Shown: positions 37,607-47,974 of the stretch, one piece after another
Layout: every line of letters starts with the position of its first letter
How positions within the stretch are numbered: position 1 is the stretch's first letter
NCBI GenBank assembly: GCA_012515195.1
Contig: JAAYYW010000038.1
Coordinates: 1-50,329 of the forward strand
Source of the DNA: Leptolinea sp.
GTDB taxonomy: Bacteria; Chloroflexota; Anaerolineae; Anaerolineales; Anaerolineaceae
Reading direction: 5' to 3'
DNA length: 50,329 nt
Translations under genes and position numbers: made by a program
The notes under the pieces: model-generated
The model's database searches: none
Seen by the model: only the letters and a program-made list of their open reading frames with translations
Told to the model about the DNA's origin: nothing

Positions 37607-39098
37607 AGCATTGCTCTCGGTATACGACAAAACAGGGCTGGTGGAATTTGCCAGTGGATTGCTAAATTCCGGATGGGAGCTGCTGGCTTCCGGTGGTACG
37701 GCGAAATTGCTTTCGGAGAATGGGTTGAAAGTCACCGAAGTGGCGCAATACACCGGCTCACCGGAGATCCTTGGTGGGCGGGTGAAGACGCTTCACCCGG
37801 CTATTCATGGGGGGTTGCTTTCCCGTGATACAGAGGAAGACCGTGCCCAGTTACATTCACTGGGTTGGGGCGCGATTGATCTGGTAGCCGTGAACTTGTA
37901 TCCGTTTGAAGCCACTGTCTCCAGACCTGATGTAACCATGGCTGAGGCTATTGAACAGATCGACATTGGAGGTGTGGCTCTCATCCGTGCGGCGGCTAAG
38001 AACCATGCCCGGGTTACGCTTGTTTGTGATCCCGCGGATTACGGAAAAGTGCTTGATTCTATAAGTTCCGGTTCTTTGGATGAAGCACAGCGCCGGGTAT
38101 TGGCTTTAAAAGGATTTCGCCTGACAGCCCATTATGACCGGGCGATCAGCCGGTACCTTGACAGCGGAGAAGGTGAATTATTGGAACTCTATCCGATTCA
38201 ATCGCTGCGTTATGGCGAGAACCCGCATCAGGCTGCGCTACTGCTTGGATACCATCCCGGCGACACACCCATGGGTGGAAAAGTGTTGCAGGGCAAGGAA
38301 TTATCTTATAACAATTTGCTTGACCTGGATTCTGCCTGGCGGACAGTTGTCAGTTATAAAAAAGGCAGCATTGTTATTGTGAAACATTTAACACCATGCG
38401 GAGTCGCGTCCAATGAAGACCAGGCAGCTGCGTATAAAGCGGCACTGGAATGTGATCCGGTCTCAGCATTTGGAGGTATTATCGCGTCCAACCGTCTTTT
38501 GGAAGCGGCAACTGCGGAAGCCATTAGTGATCTGTTTGTAGAATGTATTATCGCGCCTGGTTTTGCGCCAGCCTCGCTGGAAATTCTTTCGAAGAAAAAG
38601 AACGTGCGCCTTGTGGAAATGCCTGACCTGGATATGGAACCGAAAGTGGAGTACCGGTCAATAGTCCGTGGACTTCTGCGCCAACAAGTAGACCTGGGCG
38701 ATCCGGATCAATCCGGATGGAAAGCAGTGACTGAGAAATGCCCCTCTGAGCAGGAGATGGCTGCCATGAAATTTGCCTGGACTGCCTGTCAGCACGTCAA
38801 GTCGAATTCCATCGTGTTCGCCCGGGGTGAAGCAACTGTGGGAATAGGCGGCGGACAGCCAAACCGGGTGGATTGTGTGCGTATAGCCGCCGGGCATGCC
38901 GGCGAAAAGGCCAAAGGCGCCGTAATGGCATCGGATGCGTTTTTCCCGTTTCCAGATTCGGTTGAGGAAGCTTCACGGTGTGGTATAACAGCCATAGTTC
39001 AACCCGGGGGTTCAGTGCGAGATCAAGAGTCGATCGATCTGTGCAACCGGTTGGGCATTAGCATGGTGTTCACCGGTTACCGGCATTTTCGACACTGA
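37599..39098 (+). CDS. purH: Bifunctional AICAR transformylase / IMP cyclohydrolase
   Basis: 'ALLSVYDKTGLVEFA', 'GGRVKTLHPAIHGGLL', 'LRYGENPHQAAL', 'SNSIVFARGEATVGIGGGQPNRVD'. Confidence 0.96.
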   Translation: MPKALLSVYDKTGLVEFASGLLNSGWELLASGGTAKLLSENGLKVTEVAQYTGSPEILGGRVKTLHPAIHGGLLSRDTEEDRAQLHSLGWGAIDLVAVNLYPFEATVSRPDVTMAEAIEQIDIGGVALIRAAAKNHARVTLVCDPADYGKVLDSISSGSLDEAQRRVLALKGFRLTAHYDRAISRYLDSGEGELLELYPIQSLRYGENPHQAALLLGYHPGDTPMGGKVLQGKELSYNNLLDLDSAWRTVVSYKKGSIVIVKHLTPCGVASNEDQAAAYKAALECDPVSAFGGIIASNRLLEAATAEAISDLFVECIIAPGFAPASLEILSKKKNVRLVEMPDLDMEPKVEYRSIVRGLLRQQVDLGDPDQSGWKAVTEKCPSEQEMAAMKFAWTACQHVKSNSIVFARGEATVGIGGGQPNRVDCVRIAAGHAGEKAKGAVMASDAFFPFPDSVEEASRCGITAIVQPGGSVRDQESIDLCNRLGISMVFTGYRHFRH

Positions 39099-39104
39099 GG
39101 ACTA

Positions 39105-40589
39105 ATGATGACTGTAAACAAGGCGATATTTGATCAGATTGAGTCATTGACATTTGATGATGTATTAATTGAACCCGGGTATAGTGAGGTTCTTCCCAGT
39201 GAGGTGGATGTTCATGCCCGATTAACCCGCGATATTCGCCTGAACATTCCCTTATTGTCTGCGGCCATGGATACAGTAACGGAAGCACGTCTGGCTATTG
39301 CCCTGGCACGAGAGGGAGGAATTGGTATCATTCACCGCAATTTCCCTCCAGGTGATCAGGCTCGCGAAGTCGAAACGGTAAAAAGATCTGAATCCGGTAT
39401 GATCCTGGATCCCATTACCCTTCCGCCAACAGCCACACTGGCCGAAGCCGAAGAGATCATGGCCCGTTTTCACATCAGCGGGTTGCCGGTGGTTGATCTG
39501 AAGACCAACAGGCTGGTGGGTATACTGACAAATAGGGACACTCGTTTCACTGAGCCTGAAGACATGACCCGCCCTGTCACGGAATTTATGACATCCGAGC
39601 ATTTGATCGTGGCCAAGATTGGAACGACACTTGACCAGGCCAAGGATATCTTGAAACAGCACCGCATTGAAAAACTACCACTGGTTGATGATGAAGGTCA
39701 CCTTCAGGGATTGATCACAGTAAAGGATATTCAAAAACGATTGCAATACCCCAACGCAGCGAAAGACAGTCGGGGACGTCTGCTTGTTGGCGCGGCAGTA
39801 GGGGTTGGCCCTGATGTGGAGGATCGTATTGAGCGTCTGGTCGAAAAAGGGGTGGATATTGTTGTTATTGATACCGCCCATGGACACACAGCTGGTGTGA
39901 TAAAGACGATTAAGCGTATAAAGGCGATCAAACCAGACCTTCCGGTCATTGCCGGTAATGTGGTCACGGAAGAGGGAACCCATGCTCTCGTAGAGGCTGG
40001 CGCTGATGCCATAAAAGTTGGAGTGGGCGCGGGTTCCATCTGCACAACCCGGATCATTTCCGGGACGGGTATGCCCCAGTTGACGGCTATTTACCGTTGT
40101 GCCAAAGAAGCTCGCTCCAAAGGCATTCCGGTTATTGCTGATGGTGGAATTAAGTATAGTGGAGACATTGTGAAAGCCATTGTCGCCGGTGCGGATACTG
40201 TCATGCTGGGCAGTCTACTGGCCGGTTTGCAAGAGGCACCCGGTGAAGAGATCTTGTACAGCGGCCGCCAATTCAAATCATACCGGGGCATGGGGTCTAT
40301 GGGAGCTTTGCAGGGATATGGTAAAGACCGATATGGGAGCCAGGGGAATGGCAAGCTAGTCCCCGAGGGAGTCGAAGGAATGGTACCTTTCAAAGGGCCG
40401 CTGGGCGAGTTCATCTACCAACTTGTTGGTGGACTGCGCTCCGGTATGGGTTACGCGGGGGCGTCCACTCTTAATGAGCTTCAAACAAAAACCCGTTTGG
40501 TACGCATAACCGGCGCGGGGTTAATTGAGAGCCATCCGCATGATATTACCATTACACGTGAGGCGCCAAATTATCAACGTGGTGATTAA
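39105..40589 (+). CDS. guaB: IMP dehydrogenase
   Basis: '[21 protein letters not shown]', two CBS domains, '[25 protein letters not shown]'. Confidence 0.97.
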   Translation: MMTVNKAIFDQIESLTFDDVLIEPGYSEVLPSEVDVHARLTRDIRLNIPLLSAAMDTVTEARLAIALAREGGIGIIHRNFPPGDQAREVETVKRSESGMILDPITLPPTATLAEAEEIMARFHISGLPVVDLKTNRLVGILTNRDTRFTEPEDMTRPVTEFMTSEHLIVAKIGTTLDQAKDILKQHRIEKLPLVDDEGHLQGLITVKDIQKRLQYPNAAKDSRGRLLVGAAVGVGPDVEDRIERLVEKGVDIVVIDTAHGHTAGVIKTIKRIKAIKPDLPVIAGNVVTEEGTHALVEAGADAIKVGVGAGSICTTRIISGTGMPQLTAIYRCAKEARSKGIPVIADGGIKYSGDIVKAIVAGADTVMLGSLLAGLQEAPGEEILYSGRQFKSYRGMGSMGALQGYGKDRYGSQGNGKLVPEGVEGMVPFKGPLGEFIYQLVGGLRSGMGYAGASTLNELQTKTRLVRITGAGLIESHPHDITITREAPNYQRGD

Positions 40590-40594
40590 ATTGT

Positions 40595-40626
40595 AAGAGC
40601 AGGTTGAAGAACCTGCTCTTTTTGTT
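40595..40626 (+). terminator. Intrinsic terminator after guaB
   Basis: AAGAGCAGGTT-gaag-AACCTGCTCTTTTTG. Confidence 0.9.
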
Positions 40627-40960
40627 ATTGTTCCTTATACTTGGGATGGTATGAATTATTTTTTTATTTTGCATTTTTACCTGTGGATGCATTGTTACTT
40701 GGGAAATTCGGGCTGATTGTGCTTATGATTAAAAATTGATATTATAGTAATACCTACACAAACTTGCCGATCATCTTTTTGAAGAAAAAACTTTTTCACA
40801 ACAGTAGAACCATTTTTCATTGTAAATCTTTCATCGCACGCTCATATAGCTTTAAGCATCTCAGCGAAAATTCATACCCGGGACCATCATTAATCTCCAG
40901 CCAGATGCTGTTTGCTTGAGATTGTCCTTCTGAAATGGAAGAAAGGGGAATACCGGAGAG

Positions 40961-41848
40961 ATGCCAATTCTGCTTCAATTGCCTAAAAGTGTTAAAGTGA
41001 TCCTGGGAATGGGAGTTTTATTGTTATCCATTCTTATAGGATATTTTGACTGGAAATCCGGGTCTGATTTCTCATTCTCTCTTTTTTATATTATTCCTCC
41101 CTCCATTGCTGCATGGTTCCTGGCTCGGAATTACACAATCTTCGTTTCGGTTTTCAATATCATTATCTGGCAATGGGTTGACATCGTATCCAATCGGATA
41201 CCACAAAGCCTGCCAGAGAACATCTGGAATCTGGCATCCCGATTGGTTATTCTTGTTTTTGTTGGTTTACTTCTCCACTCACTGCGTAACGCTCTGGAGA
41301 GAGAAAAGGTTCTTTCCAGTAAAGACGACCTTACGAATGTTTTGAATGCCCGGTCCTTTGGAAATCGGCTGGATGATGAATTAGCCCGCGCGATTCGTTA
41401 TAGCCGGCCGTTGACACTGGCATTTCTTGATATTGATGATTTCAAATTGGTAAATGATACATATGGTCACAAGGTTGGGGATCAAGTTTTACAGGAGATG
41501 GCTGATGTTATGTCGCAATCAATACGGAAAAATGATGCCATTGGTCGACTCGGTGGTGATGAATTCTCCATTATTTTGATCGAAACGGGTTTGGCTGAAG
41601 CCAGATCAATCATAACCAGTTTGCAAAAAACGATAAACGATGTTATCAAGGCAAACAATTGGCCGATTTCCATTAGCATCGGGGTGATCTCCTGTGTGAT
41701 GATGTATTGTGATTCAGACAGGCTTATCCATTTTGCTGACCAGATTATGTACTCTGTAAAGGAAGATTCAAAGGGTTCTGTAAAATATGCTTCTCTGGTT
41801 AATGTGAATTCGGATACCAACTATTGGGAGGAGGAAAACCATGTTTAA
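40961..41848 (+). CDS. Membrane diguanylate cyclase (GGDEF) with I-site
   Basis: N-terminal TM helices; 'AFLDIDDFKLVNDTYGHKVGDQVL', 'RKNDAIGRLGGDEFSIIL' (RxxD five residues before GGDEF). Confidence 0.92.
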   Translation: MPILLQLPKSVKVILGMGVLLLSILIGYFDWKSGSDFSFSLFYIIPPSIAAWFLARNYTIFVSVFNIIIWQWVDIVSNRIPQSLPENIWNLASRLVILVFVGLLLHSLRNALEREKVLSSKDDLTNVLNARSFGNRLDDELARAIRYSRPLTLAFLDIDDFKLVNDTYGHKVGDQVLQEMADVMSQSIRKNDAIGRLGGDEFSIILIETGLAEARSIITSLQKTINDVIKANNWPISISIGVISCVMMYCDSDRLIHFADQIMYSVKEDSKGSVKYASLVNVNSDTNYWEEENHV

Positions 41849-42260
41849 CAAAATTATTGTTGGAATTGATGGTTCACCTCAGAGCCTTCGCGCAGCAGCA
41901 GCTGCCGGAGATCTCGCTCGGATGGGTGATACAACCCTGTTTATTGTAGTAGCCTATGAACCTTTACCCAGAAATCTGGGCGAATCTATACTTCAGCCAT
42001 TGATTGCTGAACAGATCATAGCTGCTGAAGAACTTTATGACCGGGCGCTGATCGAATGCGGAAAAATCCAGGGAACAATCGTCAAGGAGATCATGGAAGG
42101 TCCTCCGGCCGAAGCGATCCTGGCAGTCGCTCAAACCAGGGAAGTCGAACTGATCGTTATGGGAACACGTGGTTTGGGGAAACTGGCCAGTTTTGTCCTG
42201 GGAAGCCAGAGCATGAAGGTCGTATCTGAATCGACCTGCCCGGTATTGTTGGTGAAATGA
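41841..42260 (+). CDS. Universal stress protein (UspA family)
   Basis: 'IIVGIDGSPQSLRAAAAAGDLA', 'LIVMGTRGLGKLASFVLGSQSMKVV' ATP-binding motif. Confidence 0.93.
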   Translation: MFNKIIVGIDGSPQSLRAAAAAGDLARMGDTTLFIVVAYEPLPRNLGESILQPLIAEQIIAAEELYDRALIECGKIQGTIVKEIMEGPPAEAILAVAQTREVELIVMGTRGLGKLASFVLGSQSMKVVSESTCPVLLVK

Positions 42261-42293
42261 CTCCACTACGAAGATATGCAGACTCTACTGGTT

Positions 42294-42336
42294 AAAAGAC
42301 TGCAAACCAATGGTCGGTTGGTTCGCAGTCTTTTTT
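42294..42336. terminator. Intrinsic terminator between convergent genes
   Basis: AAAAGACTGCAAACCAA-tggtcgg-TTGGTTCGCAGTCTTTTTT (one mismatched position). Confidence 0.85.
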
Positions 42337-42352
42337 GGTCAGGGGTGATGCC

Positions 42353-43738
42353 TTATAACTTCGATTGTTCAACCAGTTTCTTAAGCGGCTGAACCATTTG
42401 CTCTATCATCATGCTGTCAAATTTCTTGCGTATGGGTGCAAGGTTGACCAATGGCGCGACAAAAAAGTTTAACATCATGATGCCAAATTGGTTCTGGGGG
42501 AAAGTCTTGTAGATTCCAAGCCGTTTATACGCCTGATGATCGGCCATGAACACGGTACGCAGACGACCATACATTTCATCCCGGAATATCTTCATTCCAC
42601 CCTCCCCGAGGAACGTTTGGGGACGGAGATACCGGTTTTCCGCGGACTCCAATGCGGAGGCAGCCAGCCTGTCCAACAAAGCATCAATCTCAGAGGAGGT
42701 ACCAAATTCATCACTGACATAACCAAGATAATTCGCTCCCTGGAATTGGAAGAAGCCGCGTACGGTTTCTTCAATATTCTGCTCCTGGCTGTATGGGCCG
42801 GAAACGAGTAAGGCGACCTGTTTGTTCTGAAGAACGGGTGTATGAGAATTGCAAAAAATGCGGTCGAAATAGGTTTTCCAGCGTGAAGAGAGCCACCGGT
42901 CAACCATGCGACCGGCATAAATTAAAATGTCCGCGGTCATTACAGTGGAACGATAAAACTCAATATAGTCATCCTTTCCTGTGTAAAAACACTCATTCTT
43001 TGAGCTGCATTGCAGACATCCCAGGCAGCCATTGATCTTCAATTGCCGGATATTGATTTCATCTATGTTTCCATCTAATCGATTGCGAAAACGGGCGATC
43101 ATTTTTCCAAGGTTGCTATGTGGATCATCTTCATCATGCACAATCACGATCTTTTTATCGCCTACTGGCAGCCCGGCGGATTTATTTCCCGGCTCATACA
43201 CAAATTCGCGGGGTTGAAGGGCGGGGTATCGGCGTGGTGTGGCGCCTTTTGTTTCAATGGCATGGAGGAATTGCCGGCCGAAATGGGTCAACTGCTCTCG
43301 GCATTCCGGTTTGAACAGGTCGTTCATATCGGCGGAAAAGGAGTCAACAAAACGCATTTCCAGATCGTCACAGATGGCGTGTATGTAATTGTGCGACGTG
43401 TGGTCAAAAAAATGGATGGATGTTGATAGAGCCGCGGCATATTTTCCGGTGAAAGCATCCCGCACACCGCGTTCGGATATCAGCTCGATGAAACGTTTGT
43501 AATTCCCATGGACCACAAGAACATAAAGCGGAAATGCCCAGAGTACCGCGTCGGATTGACGTACCTTTTCGATTACTGCGGCAAATGCCTCTTTATCGTT
43601 TTCAAGCCGCTTGACCTGTAATGCAACATTGGTAATCTGGAATTCATGCTCCGGCATCACTTTTTGCAGATATCCAACATATTGCATTGTCACGCTGACA
43701 TCCCCTTTAGGGCTTCCATTCAAAACTATGATTTTCAT
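42353..43738 (-). CDS. Two-domain flavodoxin-fold NAD(P)H-dependent FMN reductase / iron-sulfur flavoprotein-like
   Basis: Domain 1 'MKIIVLNGSPKGDVSVTMQYV'; domain 2 'KKIVIVHDEDDPHSNLGKMIARF...GCLGCLQCSSKNECFYTGKDDY' with CX2CX2CX5C. Confidence 0.75.
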   Translation of the reverse strand: MKIIVLNGSPKGDVSVTMQYVGYLQKVMPEHEFQITNVALQVKRLENDKEAFAAVIEKVRQSDAVLWAFPLYVLVVHGNYKRFIELISERGVRDAFTGKYAAALSTSIHFFDHTSHNYIHAICDDLEMRFVDSFSADMNDLFKPECREQLTHFGRQFLHAIETKGATPRRYPALQPREFVYEPGNKSAGLPVGDKKIVIVHDEDDPHSNLGKMIARFRNRLDGNIDEINIRQLKINGCLGCLQCSSKNECFYTGKDDYIEFYRSTVMTADILIYAGRMVDRWLSSRWKTYFDRIFCNSHTPVLQNKQVALLVSGPYSQEQNIEETVRGFFQFQGANYLGYVSDEFGTSSEIDALLDRLAASALESAENRYLRPQTFLGEGGMKIFRDEMYGRLRTVFMADHQAYKRLGIYKTFPQNQFGIMMLNFFVAPLVNLAPIRKKFDSMMIEQMVQPLKKLVEQSKL

Positions 43739-43768
43739 TATTTTGATCTCCTGTATATCAATACTTAC

Positions 43769-43784
43769 ATGTCAAAATTGACAT
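43769..43784. promoter_or_regulatory. PadR-type operator (ATGT-N8-ACAT) upstream of the flavoprotein gene
   Basis: ATGTCAAAATTGACAT; arms ATGTCAA/TTGACAT. Confidence 0.7.
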
Positions 43785-43800
43785 ATATAGTTAAAAAAAA

Positions 43801-44346
43801 TTACGTTTGTTCAACTGACTTTATGGCCATTTCCAACCATTCAAGATACATTTTTTCGTAAAGGAATCCCATTTCCAGGGTTAGATTCCAGAAAATGTGA
43901 TCCCTTGTGCCTTTTAAGGTGGAATGTTCATGGGCGGGCATGCATTCTCGCAAATTTTGATAATTGTCCAGCGCTTGTGTATGAAGTTTGTGTTGTTCAT
44001 GTAGTTCAGCCAGTACTTTTTGGGGGTCACGCTGTCCGGAGAAGAAGATGCGCACCAGGAATTCTTCTTTAACGTGCGATACTTCGGACATGGGTGTCTC
44101 CAGCCATTGTCGAAGGTCATTGCGACCTTCATCCGTAATATCATATACACGGCGGCGCAGGGCATCATCCTCGGCCTTTTGCGTCGATGTAACAAGACCA
44201 TCCTTTTCCATTTGACGCAGGGTGGTATAGATCTGACTGTGATGGGCATGCCAGAAGAAACTGGTGGATGTATCCAGCGCCTGTTTCAGTTCATACCCGG
44301 TCATTGGCCTGTAATTCAAGTAACCCAAAAGGATGTTCTTTAACAT
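43801..44346 (-). CDS. PadR family transcriptional regulator
   Basis: 'MLKNILLGYLNYRPMTGYELKQALDTSTSFFWHAHHSQIYTTLRQMEKDGLV...RRRVYDITDEGRNDLRQWL'. Confidence 0.95.
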   Translation of the reverse strand: MLKNILLGYLNYRPMTGYELKQALDTSTSFFWHAHHSQIYTTLRQMEKDGLVTSTQKAEDDALRRRVYDITDEGRNDLRQWLETPMSEVSHVKEEFLVRIFFSGQRDPQKVLAELHEQHKLHTQALDNYQNLRECMPAHEHSTLKGTRDHIFWNLTLEMGFLYEKMYLEWLEMAIKSVEQT

Positions 44347-44352
44347 AAGGAC

Positions 44353-44381
44353 AGTATACTATGTCAATATTGACATGTCAA
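44353..44381 (-). promoter_or_regulatory. padR promoter with embedded ATGTCAATATTGACAT operator
   Basis: Minus strand TTGACA-17 nt-TATACT; operator 44361..44376 fills the spacer. Confidence 0.75.
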
Positions 44382-44407
44382 TATATGAAATACTGGACTG
44401 TCAGCGG

Positions 44408-46798
44408 CTATTCGTATGCCAGTGTTTCACGGACAGATAATCGTGAAGCACGGGAGGCCGGTGCCATGCTGGAAATGGCCGCGAGAAAAAGGATCCCGAA
44501 CAACCAAACAAATGATCCTGACCAGGAGAAAACTGGATCCAGCGGTGAATTGAAGAGTGATACTCCTACACCGTAATCCAGCAGGTAGGTGAATGGTATG
44601 GATAGCAATATCCCCAGCACCCAACTGATCAGCCCAATTACCATGCCTTCCATAACGACGATGGTTTGAATATTCCAGTTCGAGGCGCCTATAGCCCGCA
44701 TAACACCAATCTCACGGGTGCGTTCAAGGACATTTAGATTCATAGTGTTGGAGAGTCCTAACCCACCAACAACGGCTATCAGGCACGCCATGATCAACAT
44801 ACACCATGCCAGAACATCCGTTGTACTTTTTTGTTGACTTAACCATTCGGAGGCGGTTTGCACATATGCCACGGCAATTTTTCTTCGCTTAAATTCCTTT
44901 TGGACGGCTTCAGATATCTGAGCTTGTGACTCGGGATCGTGTTCTTTTGTTATGGTGCGAAGTTCAAAAACCCTGTTTGGCATTCCAACCAGATGACTCA
45001 GGTATTCGTAATTCGTGTAGAGAAGAGGTGGATTTACATTTCCTGGCATGCGGTAGAACCCGATGATCTGCCATTTTGTCTTTTTCCCATTCACTTTTAT
45101 TTCAACTCGGTCATCGACCTTCAGATCTGGTCGGACAGCCCGAAGATGGTTGCCGATCACGATCTTGTCCCGGTCTCCTGGTTGAAGCCAGCGACCGGAG
45201 ACCATCATCGGTTTGATCAATGTTGAATCAGCGGGTGGGGCGACAAAAGCGATGGTATCTTCCTTTTCGCTGTTCGGTTGTAATAATTTCCCTTCGATTG
45301 TGAGCCAACCCTCCACACCTTCCACGCCGGGAACTGATTGGGCTACATTACTCAACACTTTGAAGGGGTAATCGCGGTTAAGAGACACATTGATGTCTGC
45401 CAGATAATAACCCTGAACATCTTCCATAACCTTATCGAAACTGGACCACAGGTTGAATACCGAGATAAAGATTGCGCCACCGAGAACCAGTGTCCCGAAT
45501 GTCAGAGAGATGCGGGCTTTCTTCCTGAATGCGTTTCTAAGAGAAAGGAGAACAGGACGGGGAATGAACTCAAATCTTGACTCCTGATCGGCTGCTTTTT
45601 TCCCGTCACCGCTGATACCAAAGTCGCTCAAAGCTTCGCGGACAGGTCTTCTGAGACTATTGAACATCGGGATGATGGCTGCCAGAATTGGTGTAAGGAA
45701 AGCGATCAGGGCTTGCATGACGATAATTTCTGGAAACAACCGGGTCGGTCTCAGGTCATAGTTCAGGAAATTTGCCATAAAGCTATTCAGATAAGCAGCT
45801 CCCCAGGAAGCCAGTGGAACCGAAATTACAAAAGCGACACCACCGAAGAAAAGCAAAAGGGCGAGGTACATCCAAAGGATCTGGTCCATGCCAGCTCCGA
45901 TGGCTTTCATTACTCCGATCTGTTTGGAGTGTTGCAGCATCAACGCCACGATGGTATTGACAATCAGGAAACCGCTCAAGATCACCGTTAACCAGCCAAA
46001 AAAGTTCAGGATAAAGATGACACCCTGGGTGATTTGCCAGGCGTAGTGGTGTCCGGGGTTGTATATCGAGACATTGCTAACTGAAACGCCGCTTCTTTCC
46101 AGACGGTCTGTTACCTTTTTCATCACTTCTGTCACATGATCTTGGTCAGTCGCATTTTCATCTACGCTGACCAGCAGGTAATCAAATGCTTCATTCGCCC
46201 CCAGATATTTGGCTGTTTCACGGGTGACATAACCGGTCACGATGCCTGACATGGCGTAGGGAAAGTGAGTTCCACTATGGACATACCCGGTGAATTTTAG
46301 ATCGCGTTTTCCACCATCGGGCATCTCAATGCTCACTGTGTCACCCGGCTTTATTCCCAGATTGCTGGCAGAATGGTCAAATGCCACACTGTGATATTTG
46401 AGTTCCGGGAGAGAATCAAACCCGGAAGGTGGTTCTACTAAATCAAGCCGCATATCTTCGAAAGATTCGATCGAAGAAAAAACGATGTTTGTCGTAACCT
46501 CACTCGGGGTAACCCATTTCGCAATTAGATTATTGCGACCTTCGGCATTAGCAACTCCGGGAATATCCCGAATTGCCCGAACCCAACCTTCATCCAGTGG
46601 ATAGGCAGAGATCTGTGCGTGGGACGGCTTGGCAGAGAGGTAATCATGTTCCATGTCGCCATTCATCATGATGCCCATGTTATTGACAAGACCGACCGAG
46701 AAAACACCAACCAGTATGGTGGAGACCATTAAAATTGTGCGGGTCTTGTTGCTCCAGAAATCAGACCATACTTTACGCCAGCGGGTATCCATGGTCAA
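44408..46798 (-). CDS. ABC transporter permease, two FtsX/MacB-like domains
   Basis: 796 aa; repeated FtsX-type TM regions, C-terminal 'LGLSNTMNLNVLERTREIGVMRAIGASNWNI'. Confidence 0.92.
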   Translation of the reverse strand: MTMDTRWRKVWSDFWSNKTRTILMVSTILVGVFSVGLVNNMGIMMNGDMEHDYLSAKPSHAQISAYPLDEGWVRAIRDIPGVANAEGRNNLIAKWVTPSEVTTNIVFSSIESFEDMRLDLVEPPSGFDSLPELKYHSVAFDHSASNLGIKPGDTVSIEMPDGGKRDLKFTGYVHSGTHFPYAMSGIVTGYVTRETAKYLGANEAFDYLLVSVDENATDQDHVTEVMKKVTDRLERSGVSVSNVSIYNPGHHYAWQITQGVIFILNFFGWLTVILSGFLIVNTIVALMLQHSKQIGVMKAIGAGMDQILWMYLALLLFFGGVAFVISVPLASWGAAYLNSFMANFLNYDLRPTRLFPEIIVMQALIAFLTPILAAIIPMFNSLRRPVREALSDFGISGDGKKAADQESRFEFIPRPVLLSLRNAFRKKARISLTFGTLVLGGAIFISVFNLWSSFDKVMEDVQGYYLADINVSLNRDYPFKVLSNVAQSVPGVEGVEGWLTIEGKLLQPNSEKEDTIAFVAPPADSTLIKPMMVSGRWLQPGDRDKIVIGNHLRAVRPDLKVDDRVEIKVNGKKTKWQIIGFYRMPGNVNPPLLYTNYEYLSHLVGMPNRVFELRTITKEHDPESQAQISEAVQKEFKRRKIAVAYVQTASEWLSQQKSTTDVLAWCMLIMACLIAVVGGLGLSNTMNLNVLERTREIGVMRAIGASNWNIQTIVVMEGMVIGLISWVLGILLSIPFTYLLDYGVGVSLFNSPLDPVFSWSGSFVWLFGILFLAAISSMAPASRASRLSVRETLAYE

Positions 46799-47613
46799 TT
46801 TGTCACCATGGATTTGATGGAAGCTGGTCCGTTTGATGCCTTATGGTTGTACGATTCCCGGATCGGTTTATGGTTGGCTTCTGAAATGTTGACCATGACC
46901 CCATCGGCAATAGAGGCTGTGCGATGCGTCCGCTCGGCGAGGCTGTCATCGTGCGTCACAATGATTATGGTCTTCCCCTGTTTGGCCAGGTTGGTAAAAA
47001 GGCTGAATACTTCTTCCGCTGTTTTAGAATCCAGATTTCCGGTAGGTTCATCTGCAATGAGGACAGGTGGGTCGTTGGCTAGCGCGCGGGCGATCGCTAC
47101 CCGCTGCTGTTGACCGCCAGATAAAGCGGAAGGCAATTTGAAGGCATGGTCTTCTAGTCCAACCATGTCCAGCAGATGCAACGCGCGTTCTTTTCGATCA
47201 GCCGGCGGAATCTTCCCGCTGAAATCCATGGCCAATAGGATGTTTTCCAGGATGGACAGAGTCGGGATCAACTGAAAGAATTGAAAGACGATTCCCATAT
47301 TTGATCCGCGCCATTGTGCCATCTGTCCTTCACTCATTTTGTGAAGTGGAGATCCATTTACCCATACTTCGCCAGAAGTTGGCCGGTCAATTCCTGTGAT
47401 CATATTTAAGAGTGTTGTTTTGCCACTGCCTGATTTTCCGACAATACTATTAAATTCACCAGCCTGGAATTGCAGATCAACTCCTTTTAGAACAGGATAA
47501 TCTCCTGATGATGTTCGATAGGATTTGTTTACTCCCCGCAATTCGATCATGGGTTGGTCTTTGTTAATTTGATAGCTTTTTTCATCTGTTTTGATAAAGG
47601 TGTTGATGTTCAT
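46795..47613 (-). CDS. ABC transporter ATP-binding protein (LolD/MacB-like)
   Basis: Walker A 'GKSGSGKTTLLN', signature 'LSGGQQQRVAIARAL', Walker B 'PVLIADEPTGNLD'. Confidence 0.96.
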   Translation of the reverse strand: MNINTFIKTDEKSYQINKDQPMIELRGVNKSYRTSSGDYPVLKGVDLQFQAGEFNSIVGKSGSGKTTLLNMITGIDRPTSGEVWVNGSPLHKMSEGQMAQWRGSNMGIVFQFFQLIPTLSILENILLAMDFSGKIPPADRKERALHLLDMVGLEDHAFKLPSALSGGQQQRVAIARALANDPPVLIADEPTGNLDSKTAEEVFSLFTNLAKQGKTIIIVTHDDSLAERTHRTASIADGVMVNISEANHKPIRESYNHKASNGPASIKSMVTN

Positions 47614-47878
47614 AATGATCTATTTCTCCCGGTTTACTATTCAACATACGTTATCTGGTGTCGAAAAGTTTTATATAAGCACACAAAAAAATCTGTCCAT
47701 TTTAATGCCTTATTTATTCATTGCGCACCCGGGATGTGATAAGAATAGGTTACCCATTTGGAATTGATATTGTCTACGGAAAAGGTGCCTCGGGTATTCT
47801 CTACATACTAAGACAGGATTCCAGTCAAAATTGTTTCCTGTAAGCCAGTTTTTGGAATAATGCGACAGGGTGTCCAAA

Positions 47879-47917
47879 AAATAAACGGAATTTATACCCA
47901 CGTACATCCGTTTATTT
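47879..47917 (+). repeat. Perfect 11-bp inverted repeat upstream of cheW
   Basis: AAATAAACGGA-N17-TCCGTTTATTT. Confidence 0.7.
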
Positions 47918-47974
47918 CTAAATGAAGTCGTGTATCTACCAAAAATAACGGGAGAACACGGAAAAGGATCAAGT

